From Hemicordylus capensis (lineage: Eukaryota > Chordata > Lepidosauria > Squamata > Cordylidae): a stretch of 64,000 nt of DNA. The notes under the pieces are model-generated. The model made no database searches. It worked only from the letters and a program-made list of their open reading frames with translations, and was not told the origin of the DNA. The position numbers were made by a program, and so were the translations under genes. Location: the NCBI RefSeq assembly GCF_027244095.1, contig NC_069659.1, positions 358,026,750 to 358,090,749 on the forward strand. The letters run 5' to 3'. Positions within the stretch are counted from its first letter, which is position 1, and every line of letters starts with the position of its first letter. Positions 11,141 to 22,136 of the stretch are shown in pieces.

Positions 11141-11882
11141 CATGACCCCCAGTCCGATCAGCCTCCTCCCCACAGCTTCAGTTGACCCTAGAAAAAGCAA
11201 ACGTGTGGGGTGGGGTTGCAGGCTCAGTGTGGTCCTGAGGAGGCCACACACTGAGCCATGGGACCAAGGGGGCTCAGCTCCTGCCACTGGTTTGCCGGCA
11301 GCAGCCTCGGCCTTTTGCCTTCTCTTCCAGGCGGTTTCCAAACCCTCATCTGTGCGCTGAAAACTCAGCTAGCCATGCATCTCAATCTGTCAATGGAGAT
11401 TTCAATGAGACCTTCTCAGTGCATTTGTATGTCGAGTGACGTATCTGGGGCAGCGCCGAAGCTTCTGCCATTTCCTTGGTGCTGCTTGTGACAGGGAAAT
11501 GCACACTGGCTCCCACTTTCTGATCAGTGAAAAAGAGCACCATCGTTTGCTCTCTGATGTTGAGAAACCGTTTCCCAAGGCTTGCCGGCTGTATCTTCTG
11601 CAAGCCTCTCTCCTGGCCCTGGCAAGTCGCTCTGTCCCTAGCAGGCTGGTTGCAAGCATGTGGACTCCTCGGGGAAAGGGCAGGAGACAAGTGTGCCGAC
11701 ACTCTCCCCTGACAGGGTGCTCTGGGCGCGATCCAGCAGGCCAGTGGTCTCCTTGTGCAAGCACCCTGGGAATGGCTGGGAGCTCCAGCAAGGCAGCGGG
11801 AGTGGTGCCCTTTGGTGTTCTGCTCCTTGCAAAAACCACCCGTAAACATGCTGAAAGGCAGTCGTGGCTCATCCTAACAAGT
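11141..11882. other. No recognisable feature
   Basis: Unique-looking sequence with no gene motif or clear repeat. Confidence 0.4.
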
Positions 11883-12040
11883 CCGGCCGGGGCGAGGGGG
11901 GGGGCGGTGCCAGAGGAGGCTCAGCTGCCTCTGCTTCCCAGAAGCAGTTTGGGTTGCTCCTCTCTCTCCTGTGCTGCCTGCAGGCTGGCCATTCATCAGG
12001 TAAATACAGCTCTACCTGGTAAATGGTGAGCCACTACTGC
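11883..12040. mobile_element. Partial foldback MITE
   Basis: It carries ggcggtgccagaggaggctc, tgcctctgcttcccagaagc and the central palindrome ggctggccattcatcaggta ... ctctacctggtaaatgg. Confidence 0.6.
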
Positions 12041-12099
12041 TGAAAAAGAAGACTGGAGAGGGTGCTGCTGAGCCTCAGTGGCTTCAATGTGAGCCTTAT

Positions 12100-13260
12100 T
12101 TACTATTTATTTGAAATGTTTATACCTCGCCCCTCCAGTACACTACTTCTCAGGGCAGCTCACAACAATAAAATAGATACAATATAAAATAAAACTAATA
12201 AAACTAACCAAATTAAGTAAACAAGTTAAAAGCACAGGCTAAAACCACAATCAGAATTACCATTGCTGTTTTATATTTTCAAATTAAAGGTTATTTAAAA
12301 AGCTAAAACTGAGAATTATAAAAACTAAAGCATCTACCACATATGACCAAAGATGGAACACTGAAAAGCCCCCTTAAAAAGATATGTTTGTAATTGTTTT
12401 TTTAAAACACGTAATTGTTTTTTTAAAACACTGAGGGAGGGAGCATGGCAAAGCTCTTCAGGGAGGGCGTGCCAAAGCCAAGGTGCCACAACCAAAAAGG
12501 CCCTGTCTAGACCCTGCCACCTGGATCTGTGTTAGTGGTGGGGCCACGAGCAGGGCTTGAGCAGAGGGCCCTGGCAAATTCATATGGGCAAAAGCGGTCC
12601 GACAGGTACCCCAGCCGCAAGCCATGTAGCAATAGCAATAGCAATAGCACTTACATTTATATACCGCTTTATAGCCAGAGCTCTCTAAGCGGTTTACAAT
12701 GATTTAGCATATTGCCCCCAACATTCTGGGTACTCATTTTACCGACCTCAGAAGGATGGAAGGCTGAGTCAACCTTGTAGAGCTTTAAAGGTCAAGACCA
12801 GCACCTTGAATCTAAGCGGACTGGTAACCAATGAAGCTGCCACAGGATGGCTGTGACACTCATAAAGTGGCTTGCACCCACGAGCATCCTTCAGCTGTGT
12901 TCTGAACCAACTGAAGCTTCCGAACCATCTTCAAGGGCAGCCCCACATAGACTGATTTGCAGTCGTCCAATCTGGATGTTACTAAAGCATGAATGACTGG
13001 GGTCAGGTCTGACTTCTCCAAGTAGGGTAGCAGCTGGCATACCAGCTGTAGCTGGTAAAAGGTACTTCTGCACACTACCACCACCTGAGCTTCCAAGGAC
13101 AGCATTGATTCCAGAAGCACCCCCAAACTGTGGACTGTGTCTTTCAGAGAGAGTGTGACCCTGTCTAAGACCAGATTTACCTCATTACTTGGATGATCAA
13201 TTTTACCAACCCAGAGCACCGGCCGTCTTATCTGGATTAGGTTTCAGCTTGTTTGCCCAA
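12100..13260 (-). mobile_element. L2-type LINE, antisense, with nested insertion
   Basis: The minus frame at 12860-13219 encodes an L2-like reverse-transcriptase end (VIHALVTSRLDDCKSVYVGL, KMVRKLQLVQN). Left of it is the 3' noncoding region, including ggcagctcacaacaataaa. A separate repeat at 12630-12775 interrupts it. Confidence 0.75.
12630..12775. mobile_element. Short interspersed insertion with 5-bp target duplication, nested in L2
   Basis: It starts with a (CAATAG)n run, contains ataccgctttatagccagag and ctctaagcggtttacaatga, and ends ggctgagtcaacct. TGTAG occurs at 12625-12629 and again at 12776-12780, and L2 sequence resumes in register afterwards. Confidence 0.65.
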
Positions 13261-13737
13261 GAAGGGGAGGTTTGAAACTGGATCCAATGAGGGCTTTTTT
13301 AGGAGGGGCCTAATGACTGGCTCCTTCAGCCGAGAGGAAATCACCCCTTGCTTTAGAGAAGCACTCACCCCCCGCCCCGCCCCATGGACCCAATCCCTCT
13401 CTAGAAGGTAGCAGCAGAAGGGTGTCCTTCAGTTGGAGCTTCCTGGAAGCCTGGAAGAGTAGTTCTGCCTCCGTCAGCCCCTGCCGCAGACCTATCTTTC
13501 CCTCCACTTTGATCAGGGGAAAGCCCACGGTTTGATTACAGCCCACCTCCCTCCACCCCCAGCTGCTTCAGACCCCTTCAGTCCTACCCAGAAGGAGCAA
13601 CGTCCCCTTGGCCACCATGACGTGCCCTGCCAAGGAAGCCACACAGAGCCCCTCCTGCTGGTTCACTAGCAGAAAATGCTGCCCGTGATATGAGGAGCAA
13701 GGAGTCTGGCATGAGGCCAAAGGCCCCGAAACAAACC
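13261..13737. other. No recognisable feature
   Basis: No gene motif. Short frames only. Confidence 0.4.
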
Positions 13738-14156
13738 GGGGGGCGGGGGGGTGCAGCAAGGTTGGAGGGGGCCCAGAGACGAGATTTTAAAATGCTCCCT
13801 CCCTCACTGAAGCTCAGCTCATGAAGGAAAGAAATCTTAAGTGAGGCTGAAGAGTGGTAACAAAAAGCCTATGTGCCACAATAGAACACCATCCTAAATT
13901 TTTTTTTTTAAGGTTTTGTAAATTGTGGACGATGCAAGTCATTGAATGGTACTAGAGAAAGACCTGTTCTTTCTCTAGTACCATTCTGGTAGCTCCAAGT
14001 CTTAACACTCACCTCAATTTCGGAGGATGAATACAACTGGAAGCCCGGGCGGGTGCGTGGCTGGAGGAGTCAGTCATGTGACTTGCCTCTGGGGGGGCCC
14101 AAGGCAGTGGCCCCCAGACAACTGTCTCCCCTGGCCCTATTATAGTTACGCCCCTG
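13738..14156. mobile_element. hAT-like MITE (CAGGGGCGTAAC family), decayed
   Basis: The left part (gcaaggttggagggggccca, gagattttaaaatg) and right part (gacttgcctctgggggggcc, tagttacgcccctg) match the element at 54407-54589 in the same orientation. The left terminus is degraded and no target duplication is visible. Confidence 0.6.
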
Positions 14157-14747
14157 ATCAGAGGAGAAACCTCATCAAAGAAAGAACTGCAACTCAACTG
14201 GTCCATCCTGAAGGGCTCTAAAGAAGCTCTGTGAAGCCACAGTCCTTGGCATGGAAAGCCCACAGGCCCTCTCCTTCCCAAAACACATGTGCTGCTGGCC
14301 ACCCTGAATTTAAAGGCCTATAAAATCAGCTAACGATGGCCTTGGTAGAAAGAGAGCAGTGTCTGAAAAGAAGCCCATAGAAAGAGCCACTGTTGCCCGC
14401 ATCTGTCCCCAGGCCTCAGATGATCTCTCTGGGATGCTTGCCTTCCGCAGCGAGAAGAAAGATGGTCCTCCCATCGGGGTGACAGAATGAAACAACAACA
14501 TCATCTTGGTCATGCCCAGGCAAGTCACAAATCCCTGGCTGTTGTGACTTCTCACCCCAGACTAAAGCTCTGGAGTGGTGCCTTGATGCTGCTGCTCCCT
14601 TGAATATTGAATCACCTAGGCTAGATGGGGAACTGATGAATCAGGTTTAAAAAAACACACAAACAAACTCCACATGGAGCTCCGTGTATCATGCACATGG
14701 ACTCCCTCCATGCACGCTTTGAAACTCCAGACAGCGAGCTTCCACTC

Positions 14748-14750
<3 letters not shown>
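14157..14750. other. No recognisable feature
   Basis: Unassigned sequence without gene motifs. Confidence 0.4.

Positions 14751-14790
<40 letters not shown>
14751..14790. repeat. (AGC)13 trinucleotide repeat
   Basis: Thirteen uninterrupted AGC units, located at the left end of the foldback MITE. Confidence 0.95.
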
Positions 14791-14791
<1 letters not shown>

Positions 14792-15020
14792 GAGTTCACC
14801 CTAAGGAGCCGGCAGGGGGGGGGCACCAGACGAGGCTAAGCCTGCACAACTCCACCTGATGAATGGCCCCCCTGCAGGCTGCACAGCTCTCATTAAGGCG
14901 TGGGCGGGACGGGATGAGAGAAGCAGGCACAGTTGGGCTGCTGGCAACCAGAGGCAGCTGCGCCTCAGTTGGTGCCCCCCGGCCGGCTCCTTCGGGCAAA
15001 CTGCTGCTGCTCTGGAGATC
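14751..15020. mobile_element. Foldback MITE with terminal (AGC)n
   Basis: The left arm aaggagccggcagggggggg (from about 14800) mirrors the right arm ending ccccggccggctccttcggg near 14995. The left end carries (AGC)13 at 14751-14790, mirrored by a short tgctgctgctctgg at the right end. Confidence 0.7.
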
Positions 15021-15750
15021 AGCAAAGAGGCGGTTCTCTTGAGCCTCGCCTGCAAGCTGTTCATTCACACGGGGCTTTTGAAGCCCTTGAACGGGCATCT
15101 CCGCTGGCATGGAAGGGGTGCATTCACACATCAGCTAGATTTACCCCACAGTCCCTGCGAGTTATCGGGGAGAGGCTCACACACAATTCGGGTTTTTCAC
15201 TGTGCATTAGAGTGTAACCAGATTTATATCCAGGGTAAAAAATTCCACTTTTTGCATCAGCATTGGGGGGGCAACTTGGAACTTGCAGCAAAGCCTCTCA
15301 GTCAACCTGCAGAAAAGCCTGCTGTCTGGCAAAGCACCTGCTCTGCTTGTGGGGGGTGGGGAGCATTGCCCATCATCACGCACCTGGAGAAACATGCTTG
15401 AAAAGCCCCATTTGGGTAGCTGCTAAACTGATTATTGTAATACCCAACTTCATTGCCCGTACAAGGCAGACCTAATTCTTCCATCCTCTCCTTAGTCAGC
15501 ACATTAATCCACTGGTACAAGAATGAACTCTTTAATGAGAGTTTAAAGGGTAAAGGTTTTGCTCTACTTCATTGGGTAGTATAATAGATTAAAAAAAAAG
15601 ATATAAATCTCCCATCACATTCTTTTAATGCTGCAAAGGAATGGGTTTCCTCTGTTGGCTCTTCTGTCCTTGTGCTTTCCTGCTTCTGTTGAGATAGTGG
15701 GAGGGGGTCCAAGATAAGAACCCCCCATTAACTTTTATCAGGGATACAAC
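15021..15750. other. No recognisable feature
   Basis: Unassigned sequence. No family motif in the frames seen. Confidence 0.4.
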
Positions 15751-16730
15751 TGTTGGAATCATGTCTTAAGGATCTGTGAAATTCCATGAGCTCCCTGTCC
15801 CTGTATGGCTACTGTAGTGACCCGTCTCCCCGTCACTCTAAAGAGTTAACAGGAAGTGAACCCTTGTCTTGACTGACAGGCTGGTAAACTCTACAGTTCA
15901 CCCAATCAGTCCAACAAGTGGGTGGGACTGGAGACAGCTGTTGCTGGGATTTCTGGGAACAAGGAAGGAAGTCTGAGCAGAGAGTGCAGACTAGTATGAG
16001 GTCAGATGCCTTATGGCAGAACGGCAGGATAATCTCTCAGGGTGAGAGATCTTGGAGAGGAGAACTGGTCTTGTGGTAGCAAGTATGATTTGTCCCCTTA
16101 GCTAAGCAGGGTCCACCCTGGTTGCATATGAATGGGAGACTTGATGTGTGAGCACTATAAGAGATTCCCCTGAGGGGATGGAGCCACCGCTCTGGGAAGA
16201 GCATCTAGGTTCCAAGTTCCCTTCCTGGCAGCATCTCCAAGATAGATAGGGCTGAGAGAGATTCCTGCCTGCAACCTTGGAGAAACTGCTGCCAGTCTGT
16301 GTAGACAATACTGAGCTAGATGGACCTATGGTCTGACTCAGTATATGGCAGCTTCCTATGTTTCTGTCTGCAGGAAGCTTGATTCTCATCAGGAGCTTGG
16401 TGAGTTCAAGGGAACAGGAAGCAAAGGCTAGTGGCTTTGGAAGTTTAGAGCAGGAGAAAGTGTTTTAGTAAGAATATGCATTAGAATTTCTGTTTCTTTG
16501 GTTTGTGTGCTTTGCATTTCCTAAATATCTGTTATTTGCAACTAAGTAAGAAAATTTTAAAGTGTGCCACCCCAGAATCATTGGGGTGTTTTTGAAGTAT
16601 TCTTGTAACTAATTAAGTACTTTTAAGTGTTTTTAAAAAGCTAAAAGCCTCAGATGGAGCCAGTCTGTAGTAATTGAATAAAAGGTGTTTTTTCCCTTTG
16701 TTCTTTACCTTTGGGATTATTAACCCAACA
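15751..16730 (+). mobile_element. Probable LTR fossil carrying a 5S-SINE insertion
   Basis: The block begins TGTTGG and ends CCAACA, the short inverted ends usual for an LTR, with AATAAA near 16677. The following tggggaggcgatacagga loosely resembles a lysine-tRNA primer-binding site. About 650 bp remain after removing the SINE at 16050-16368. No coding remnant adjoins it and no target duplication is visible. The family is not assigned; it is old, judging by the decayed SINE inside. Confidence 0.45.
16050..16368 (+). mobile_element. 5S-rRNA-derived SINE
   Basis: Full-length plus copy: gagaactggtcttgtggtag, gctaagcagggtccaccctg, gaatgggagac, the body, and the end actcagtatatggcagcttc then ctatgtt. 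Confidence 0.9.
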
Positions 16731-17969
16731 TGGGGAGGCGATACAGGAGATTTCTCTGGTGCAGAACATGTCTCAAGGACAGCTTGGCAAAATTAATAAT
16801 TAGCTCCACGTGCAGGCAAAATGGGAGGGAACAGTCTTTCTTTAGTCTTGCCTGATAGCAAAAAGGGTGAGCAGATTTTTGCATTTGCCCAGTACCCAGC
16901 TATAGAGGGACTGTGGACTTAAAGCACTCAATCCAATTGTCCAATTCTAGGCAAGTCTTAGAGTACTTGGTGGCAGCAGGAACCTAGCAGAACTTCTGAG
17001 TTTCCCCAGAACCTTTTTCTTAACTTCCAGGTCTTGAAAGTTACAGATTTTTAAACCAGCCAATCAGTGTCTCAGAACACAGGGCAGGGATGACTCAGCA
17101 CTAAAGTCTCCTTCTGTTGCAGAACCGGTATAGACCAATCAGAGAGATTATCCAGTAACCTGGCCTGGGTCAGGAAAGGAATTTCCCATTACCCACAATC
17201 TGCTACAGATGCCAATGCTCATGTTTGAAGCTCAATACTATGGGGCAGAATCGGGGCTTACTATCAGGAAGAGCTCAGGCAGGCAGGCTCACTTGTGGGC
17301 CAAGGGGGGTACATCTGGGTGGCACATCATCATCACAAGGTTGGCCTCCAAAGTCTCTCCCAAAGAGGTCCAAGGCTTGAACAGCCTGAATAGCAGTGCC
17401 AGGGAAAGAGAGCCACTGACAGGCTGAGTTCAGGAGTTCTCAAGCTTGGCTCCCAGACAGGGTGCAAATCCCCCCGCCCCCACTAAACATTCAAGGAGTT
17501 CCCCTCTCATTCACCCAGCCTAGCCTAAGAACCCACATCTCCAATGCCCAAAACATATTTTCCTCCTTCTTAAAAATGTCTTTCCTCTCCCCACCCCAAA
17601 ATGCGACGCCTCAGACTCTCCCTCTGCCCTGTACCCCTGTTCCCAGGGGTTTTGGACTACAACTCCCATCACCCCCAGCCACAGTGGCTGAAGGGTGGTG
17701 GTGGGTGTAACAGCCAGGGGTTCAAGTTTTGAAAGCCCTTGCTTAGTCAATTATTCAGGGTAACTAACCCTTTAATTAGAGATGTTAAAAGCATATCACT
17801 GAACTGGGCAACGTTTGTGGAGCAGATGCCTTTTGTGCTCCAAAGGTGGCTTGAACAAAGGAAGAGTTCGGAGTCAACCAAGCTGTGTGCATCCCAGGCT
17901 CATCTGTGCTTGGTGCAGGAGCTGTTCGTCCTAAGAAGCCACTGGGCGAGGGGCGGCCAAGGAGGGACA
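16731..17969. other. Unassigned sequence with a half hAT-like MITE
   Basis: Mostly unassigned. About 17635-17730 holds ggactacaactcccatcacc and gccaggggttcaa, remnants of the CAGGGGTTCC-type MITE. Confidence 0.45.
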
Positions 17970-18302
17970 TTGGAAGACCAAAGGTCTGCCATCTCCCGAG
18001 TCAGACCCTTGGTCCGTCTAGCCCAGGATTGTCTGCACAGACTGGCAGCAGCGGCTTCTCCCAGGCGGCAGGCGGGAGTCTCTCTCCCAGCCCCCCTCTT
18101 GGAGATGCTGCTGCCAGGGAGGGGACTTGGAGCCTAGATAGATGCTCCTCCCAGAGCGGCGGCTCCATCCCCTGCGGAGGGGAAGATCTGGCCGCGCTGC
18201 TCACACATCCAGTCTCCCCTTCCTATGCAGCCAGGGCAGACCCTGCTTAGCTCAGGGGACCAGTCCTGCTGGCTCCCACCAGACCAGCTCTCCTCTCCTT
18301 GG
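17970..18302 (-). mobile_element. 5S-rRNA-derived SINE
   Basis: Full-length minus copy. The reverse complement has gctaagcagggtctgccctg near the head and gctagacggaccaagggtct near the tail. Confidence 0.85.
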
Positions 18303-18324
18303 TGCAGCGGCCCCGGCTTCTCGG

Positions 18325-18600
18325 CGCTCCGCGCTCTCTCTCTTTCCTGCCCTGCCCTGGCTGCAGGCTGGCCATTCGTCAGGCAGAGCTGTCTGGCTAG
18401 CTGCAGAAGTAAAAGTAGAGTGCAACTCTGCCAGCCTGCAGGGAGGACATGGCAGGAGAGAGAAGGCAGAGCACTGGGCAGCAGGGGCAGCTGCACCTCC
18501 TTTGCTGCCCCCTCAGCTCCTTGTGGCTTTGTGAGGGGATGCTCAGAACTGGGCTGCTGTGAGCAAGTGTGAGAGGAGAGCTGAGCAACAGAGGCAGCGG
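18325..18600. mobile_element. Foldback MITE
   Basis: The central inverted repeat gcaggctggccattcgtcag mirrors the segment around gccagcctgcagggagga. The outer arms end in tgctgccccctcagctcctt. Confidence 0.55.
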
Positions 18601-18642
18601 CCATATACTGAATCAGACCAAAGGTCCATCTCGCTCAGCCAA
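18601..18642 (-). mobile_element. 5S-SINE 3' tail fragment
   Basis: catatactgaatcagaccaa and ggtccatctcgctcag match the 3' end of the 5S-derived SINE. It is a truncated copy beside the full one at 18665. Confidence 0.7.
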
Positions 18643-18664
18643 GAGAGTCCAGTGCCTCTGTGAG

Positions 18665-18969
18665 CTCATAGGAAGCTGCCATATACTGAGTCAGACCATT
18701 GGTCCGTCTTGCTCAGTATTGTCTTCACAGACTGGCAGCAGCTTCTCCAAGGTTGCAGGCAGGAGTCTCTCTCTCAGCCTTCTCTTGGAGATGCTGCCAG
18801 GGAAGGAACCTGGAACCTTCTGCTCTTCCCAGAGCAGTGGCTCCATCCCCGGAGGGGAATATCTTACAGTGCTCACACTTCTAGTCTCCCACTGAAATGC
18901 AAGCCAGGGCAGACCCTGCTTAACTAAAGGGACAGGTCATGCTTGCTACCGCAAGACCAGCTCTCCTCT
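18665..18969 (-). mobile_element. 5S-rRNA-derived SINE
   Basis: Full-length minus copy. The 5S-like head is at the right end, directly abutting the head of a plus copy at 18970. Confidence 0.9.
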
Positions 18970-19292
18970 CCAAGAGTTTGTCTTGTGGAAGCAAGCATGA
19001 ATTGTCTCCTTTGCTAAGCAGGGTCCACCCTGGTTGCATTTGAATGGGAGACTACATGTGAGCACTGTAAGATCTTCCCCTGAGGGGATGGGGCTGCTCT
19101 GGGAAGAACACCTGCATGCTTGCTTGGAATAGCATCTAGGTTCAAGTTCCCTCCCTGGCAGCATCTCCAAGATGGGGCTGAGAGAGACTCCTGCCTGCAA
19201 CCTTGGAGAAGCTGCTGCCAGTCTGGGTAGACAATATTAAGCTAGATGGACCAATGGCCTGACTCAGTATGTGGCAGCTCCCTATGTCTCTA
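18970..19292 (+). mobile_element. 5S-rRNA-derived SINE
   Basis: Full-length plus copy: gtcttgtggaagcaagcatg, gctaagcagggtccaccctg, gaatgggagac, ending gactcagtatgtggcagctc. With the preceding minus copy it forms a head-to-head inverted pair. Confidence 0.9.
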
Positions 19293-19369
19293 AGTGAGGC
19301 CGTTTACAACTGACAAACTGTGGCTGATTAGAAGATCAGAGACATCCTTGTTTTGCAAATCTGTTGGAA

Positions 19370-19490
19370 ATAAATGTAGAGGAAGAATGGCAGTTCAGTC
19401 CCCAAACAGCAAAGCAAAACCAGTTTGGGGAGAATTCAGCCAAGCAAGAGGTCTGGAGACAGTTCTCTAAGTTTGAAGGATTTATTTAGA
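19370..19490 (+). repeat. Dispersed repeat, copy 1
   Basis: agttcagtccccaaacagca through agcaagaggtctggagacag is matched closely at 20888-20985 in the same orientation. The class is unknown; an LTR part is possible. Confidence 0.6.
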
Positions 19491-19927
19491 GGTTACAAAA
19501 GATAGGGAAGCTGAGCTTAAGGCTGAAAGGGGAGAGAGACCAAAACAGCCATCTCTGGAGAGACAAAATGGAGACTAACACTGGAAGACAAAAGAGGGGA
19601 GGAGTCCAGCCCTTTTATTCATGACCCTAACCTCCCCCCGCCCCCGACCCAGGGGTGACCATGAGACATTGCAGCTGAGAGCTGATGCTGCCAGGGTCCT
19701 AGCTCCAACAATACACAGGGTGGGGTTTACCCCTCTGAGCCTGAGCTATGAGTGTCTGGCTTCTGTCTCATCTCATCAAGAGAAGCTGCCAGCCAGTCAT
19801 GGTCTTTGAGAAGGTGTTGCTATAATACAAGAACAACCCCTCAAAAGCTGACTGTCAGCCAGCTAAGGATCCTAAAGGACATGAGCAGCTCTGTCTTGGC
19901 CATCCTTGGGACTGCCCTCCCCAGCCT

Positions 19928-19979
<52 letters not shown>

Positions 19980-20664
19980 GGCTTTCCCTCTGCCTTCCCT
20001 TTTGCTGCCCTTGCAGTTCTGCCTGGCACAACCTGAAGAAGGCAGCCGTTGCCATTTTCTTTCCACTCGTGTTTCCAATTGCGTTTGTGCAGTTGTTCTG
20101 CTTCAGAGTGGCAGGAAAATGCAACATCATTTTTCTCAATTAATGTACAAGTATTTTTTTTTTAAATTAAGGATAATGTAGGGATGTGGCATAAGGCAAA
20201 CTCCCCATTCTATGCACTCCGAAGGAAAGATGGAAAGGAATCTATGCCAAACAGCTTTTTAGCAGCGAATGACCCACTGGGAAGTAAACGGCTGAGATCA
20301 GTAATGGCCCATCCTAAGGAGCCGGGGAGCACAGCTGTCTTAGCTGGAAGAACTAATTCTCATCCCAAGGGTTCCTGCCAAGCGCCACACCTTGCTGAAG
20401 ACTGGGTGGGTGCCATCATCTGCTAGATGCTGTGCACTGACTGCAGAGGGTGCCTTGGTGCTGTGCACCCATCTACATGCACACAGGAGACAGGATGTGT
20501 CCACTCACCTGCTGGGAGGCTGAATTTCTAGAGACCTTGGAGAAGGACCTGGATCCTGAAGAAGAGCAGCTCTAGAAGCAAATGTGATAAAAACAGGACT
20601 AGGCATCCCCACAAGGCAAACATGGGGACCCAACAGGGACGGTGATTTCTCAGGGCCCTGCTGA
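19491..20664. other. Unassigned sequence
   Basis: Apart from the (CT)n(CA)n run I see no gene or clear repeat. Confidence 0.4.
19931..19979. repeat. (CT)n(CA)n microsatellite
   Basis: About 17 CT units followed by about 7 CA units. Confidence 0.95.
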
Positions 20665-20884
20665 CTGAGCAGACACCTTTTTAACATGGCGATGCTCTTA
20701 TACTGAGCAGCGGGAGAGCAACTGGCCCTTTCCATCCCCAGCACAGCATCCCTCCAGTGGATGTCACTGGTGTCTGTCTTTTTAGATTGTAAGCCCTTTG
20801 GGGATGGGGGGGCACATCTCATTTATGTCTTATTTATTTTTCTCAGCGCTATGAGAACTTTGGTTGAAGAGTGGGATATAAATC
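20665..20884 (+). mobile_element. SINE-like repeat (gccctttgggga tail family)
   Basis: agcagacacctttttaacat through ttttagattgtaagcccttt and a gtgggatataaat end closely parallel 31285-31520. The tail alone recurs at 44245-44370. It is a short interspersed repeat or LINE 3' end of unassigned family. Confidence 0.6.
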
Positions 20885-20990
20885 TTTGTCATAGGAATAC
20901 AGTTCAGTCCCGAAATAGCAGAGCAAAACCAGTTTGGTGAGAATCCAGCCAAGCAAGAGGTCTGGAGACAGTTCTTTAGGTTCCAGGAAA
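20885..20990 (+). repeat. Dispersed repeat, copy 2
   Basis: Same family as 19370-19490 (agcaaaaccagtttggtgag, gccaagcaagaggtctggag). Its left edge adjoins another repeat tail, so the two copies are probably independent insertions. Confidence 0.6.
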
Positions 20991-21590
20991 GAGGAAAAGG
21001 ACTGAGTCTGCTGGCAAATACAGAGAGAGCTGGACTCAATGCCTGCCCATGCAAGGCAACACACAGGCACTTGGGGGCCTCTGAACACTGCAGGCCAGTG
21101 GCCATGACACAGGCGGTGTGGTGGGAGGGCAAGGCGAATCTTTTCCCAGGGACAAAAGGCTGCATTTCTAACTTTCTGTGCTCAGAGAAAGCAAAGTTGC
21201 AGCAGCAAAAAACGTGGCTTGAGGGAAGCCGTCTGGGCAGCCACACGCAATAGACGAGCAGCAGCAGCAGCAACTGCACACTGAACGTGCCTCCAAAGGG
21301 ATCCTGTGGGAAGCCCCAGCAGCTCTTGGGTGACTCCACCAGGCCTGCTTCAACTGGCCGGCCACTGACTGACATGTGCCGGGGGGGGGGGATTTTTCTT
21401 ATGACAAACTCAAGGATTTATAAGCACTTCAGTTTCCTTGGTACAACCGAATTTTCCAAGCATAAAGCTAAACTTAAAATATCCGTTTACAAATTGGTAG
21501 AAACCATAAGACATACATGCAATAATATCATAGGGCCACTCAATGAAGCCAAGCCCAAGCCCGTCTCTTTCTTCTAAGAGAACTGTCCCA
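20991..21590. other. Unassigned sequence
   Basis: No gene motif seen. A G run lies at about 21381-21390. Confidence 0.4.
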
Positions 21591-21868
21591 ACAGGACTCC
21601 TGCCCAGTCCATTCCTCGCCCACTAAAGGACCCCCGGGAGAGCCCTTCCGGTCCATGACATACCAGGGCGGCAAGGAGGTACGCTGCCACCCCATGGGAC
21701 TGATTTTAATGACAGCACCGGTGGGGGAAACGCCAGGGGGTGGGGAGTAAGAGCACCCTCCCCAGTCCTTAAAGCTATCCCCCCCTTCGAACCGTCCAAA
21801 CCTCCAGACTTTCGAACCGGTTCGGAGGTCTCTAAAGGGTCTCCAGACGGGTTCTGTGCACATCCCTA
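21591..21868. mobile_element. TAGGGATGTGCA-type foldback element, right part
   Basis: The right end ttctgtgcacatcccta, with inverted ttcgaaccggttcgg-type sequence inside, matches the elements at 41297, 49625 and 51899. The left boundary is uncertain. Confidence 0.45.
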
Positions 21869-21999
21869 CCAGCAGCAAGGCATGGTACAAGGCAAAGAAC
21901 CTAGGAACATCCAGCACAAGCCAGGGAGTGGAGCCATCTCTCAAGGAGAGCTTGTTCAACCAGCAATAGTTGGGATAAGAGAGTGGTGGTAGCTTATAT

Positions 22000-22128
22000 C
22001 AGGGTTTCTTAACTGTTGTGGGCCCCCAGATGTTGTTGGGCTACAACTCCCATCATCCCCAGACATGACTAGGGATGATGGGAGTTGTAGTCCAACAACA
22101 TCTGCGGGCTCAAGGTTAAGAAACCCTG
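22000..22128. mobile_element. Hairpin hAT-like MITE with exact 8-bp target duplication
   Basis: It begins cagggtttcttaac and ends gttaagaaaccctg, with arms ctacaactcccatcatcccc mirrored by atgatgggagttgtag. GCTTATAT flanks it on both sides (21992-21999 and 22129-22136). Confidence 0.85.
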
Positions 22129-22136
22129 GCTTATAT

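Noticed and set aside
18970-19060. 5S rRNA gene
   Set aside because: Only the internal-promoter region is 5S-like; the rest is SINE body, and the same unit recurs throughout the window.
19370-20990. The two direct repeats as the LTRs of one element
   Set aside because: The second copy adjoins an unrelated repeat tail and the space between holds no element-like sequence, so independent copies are more likely.
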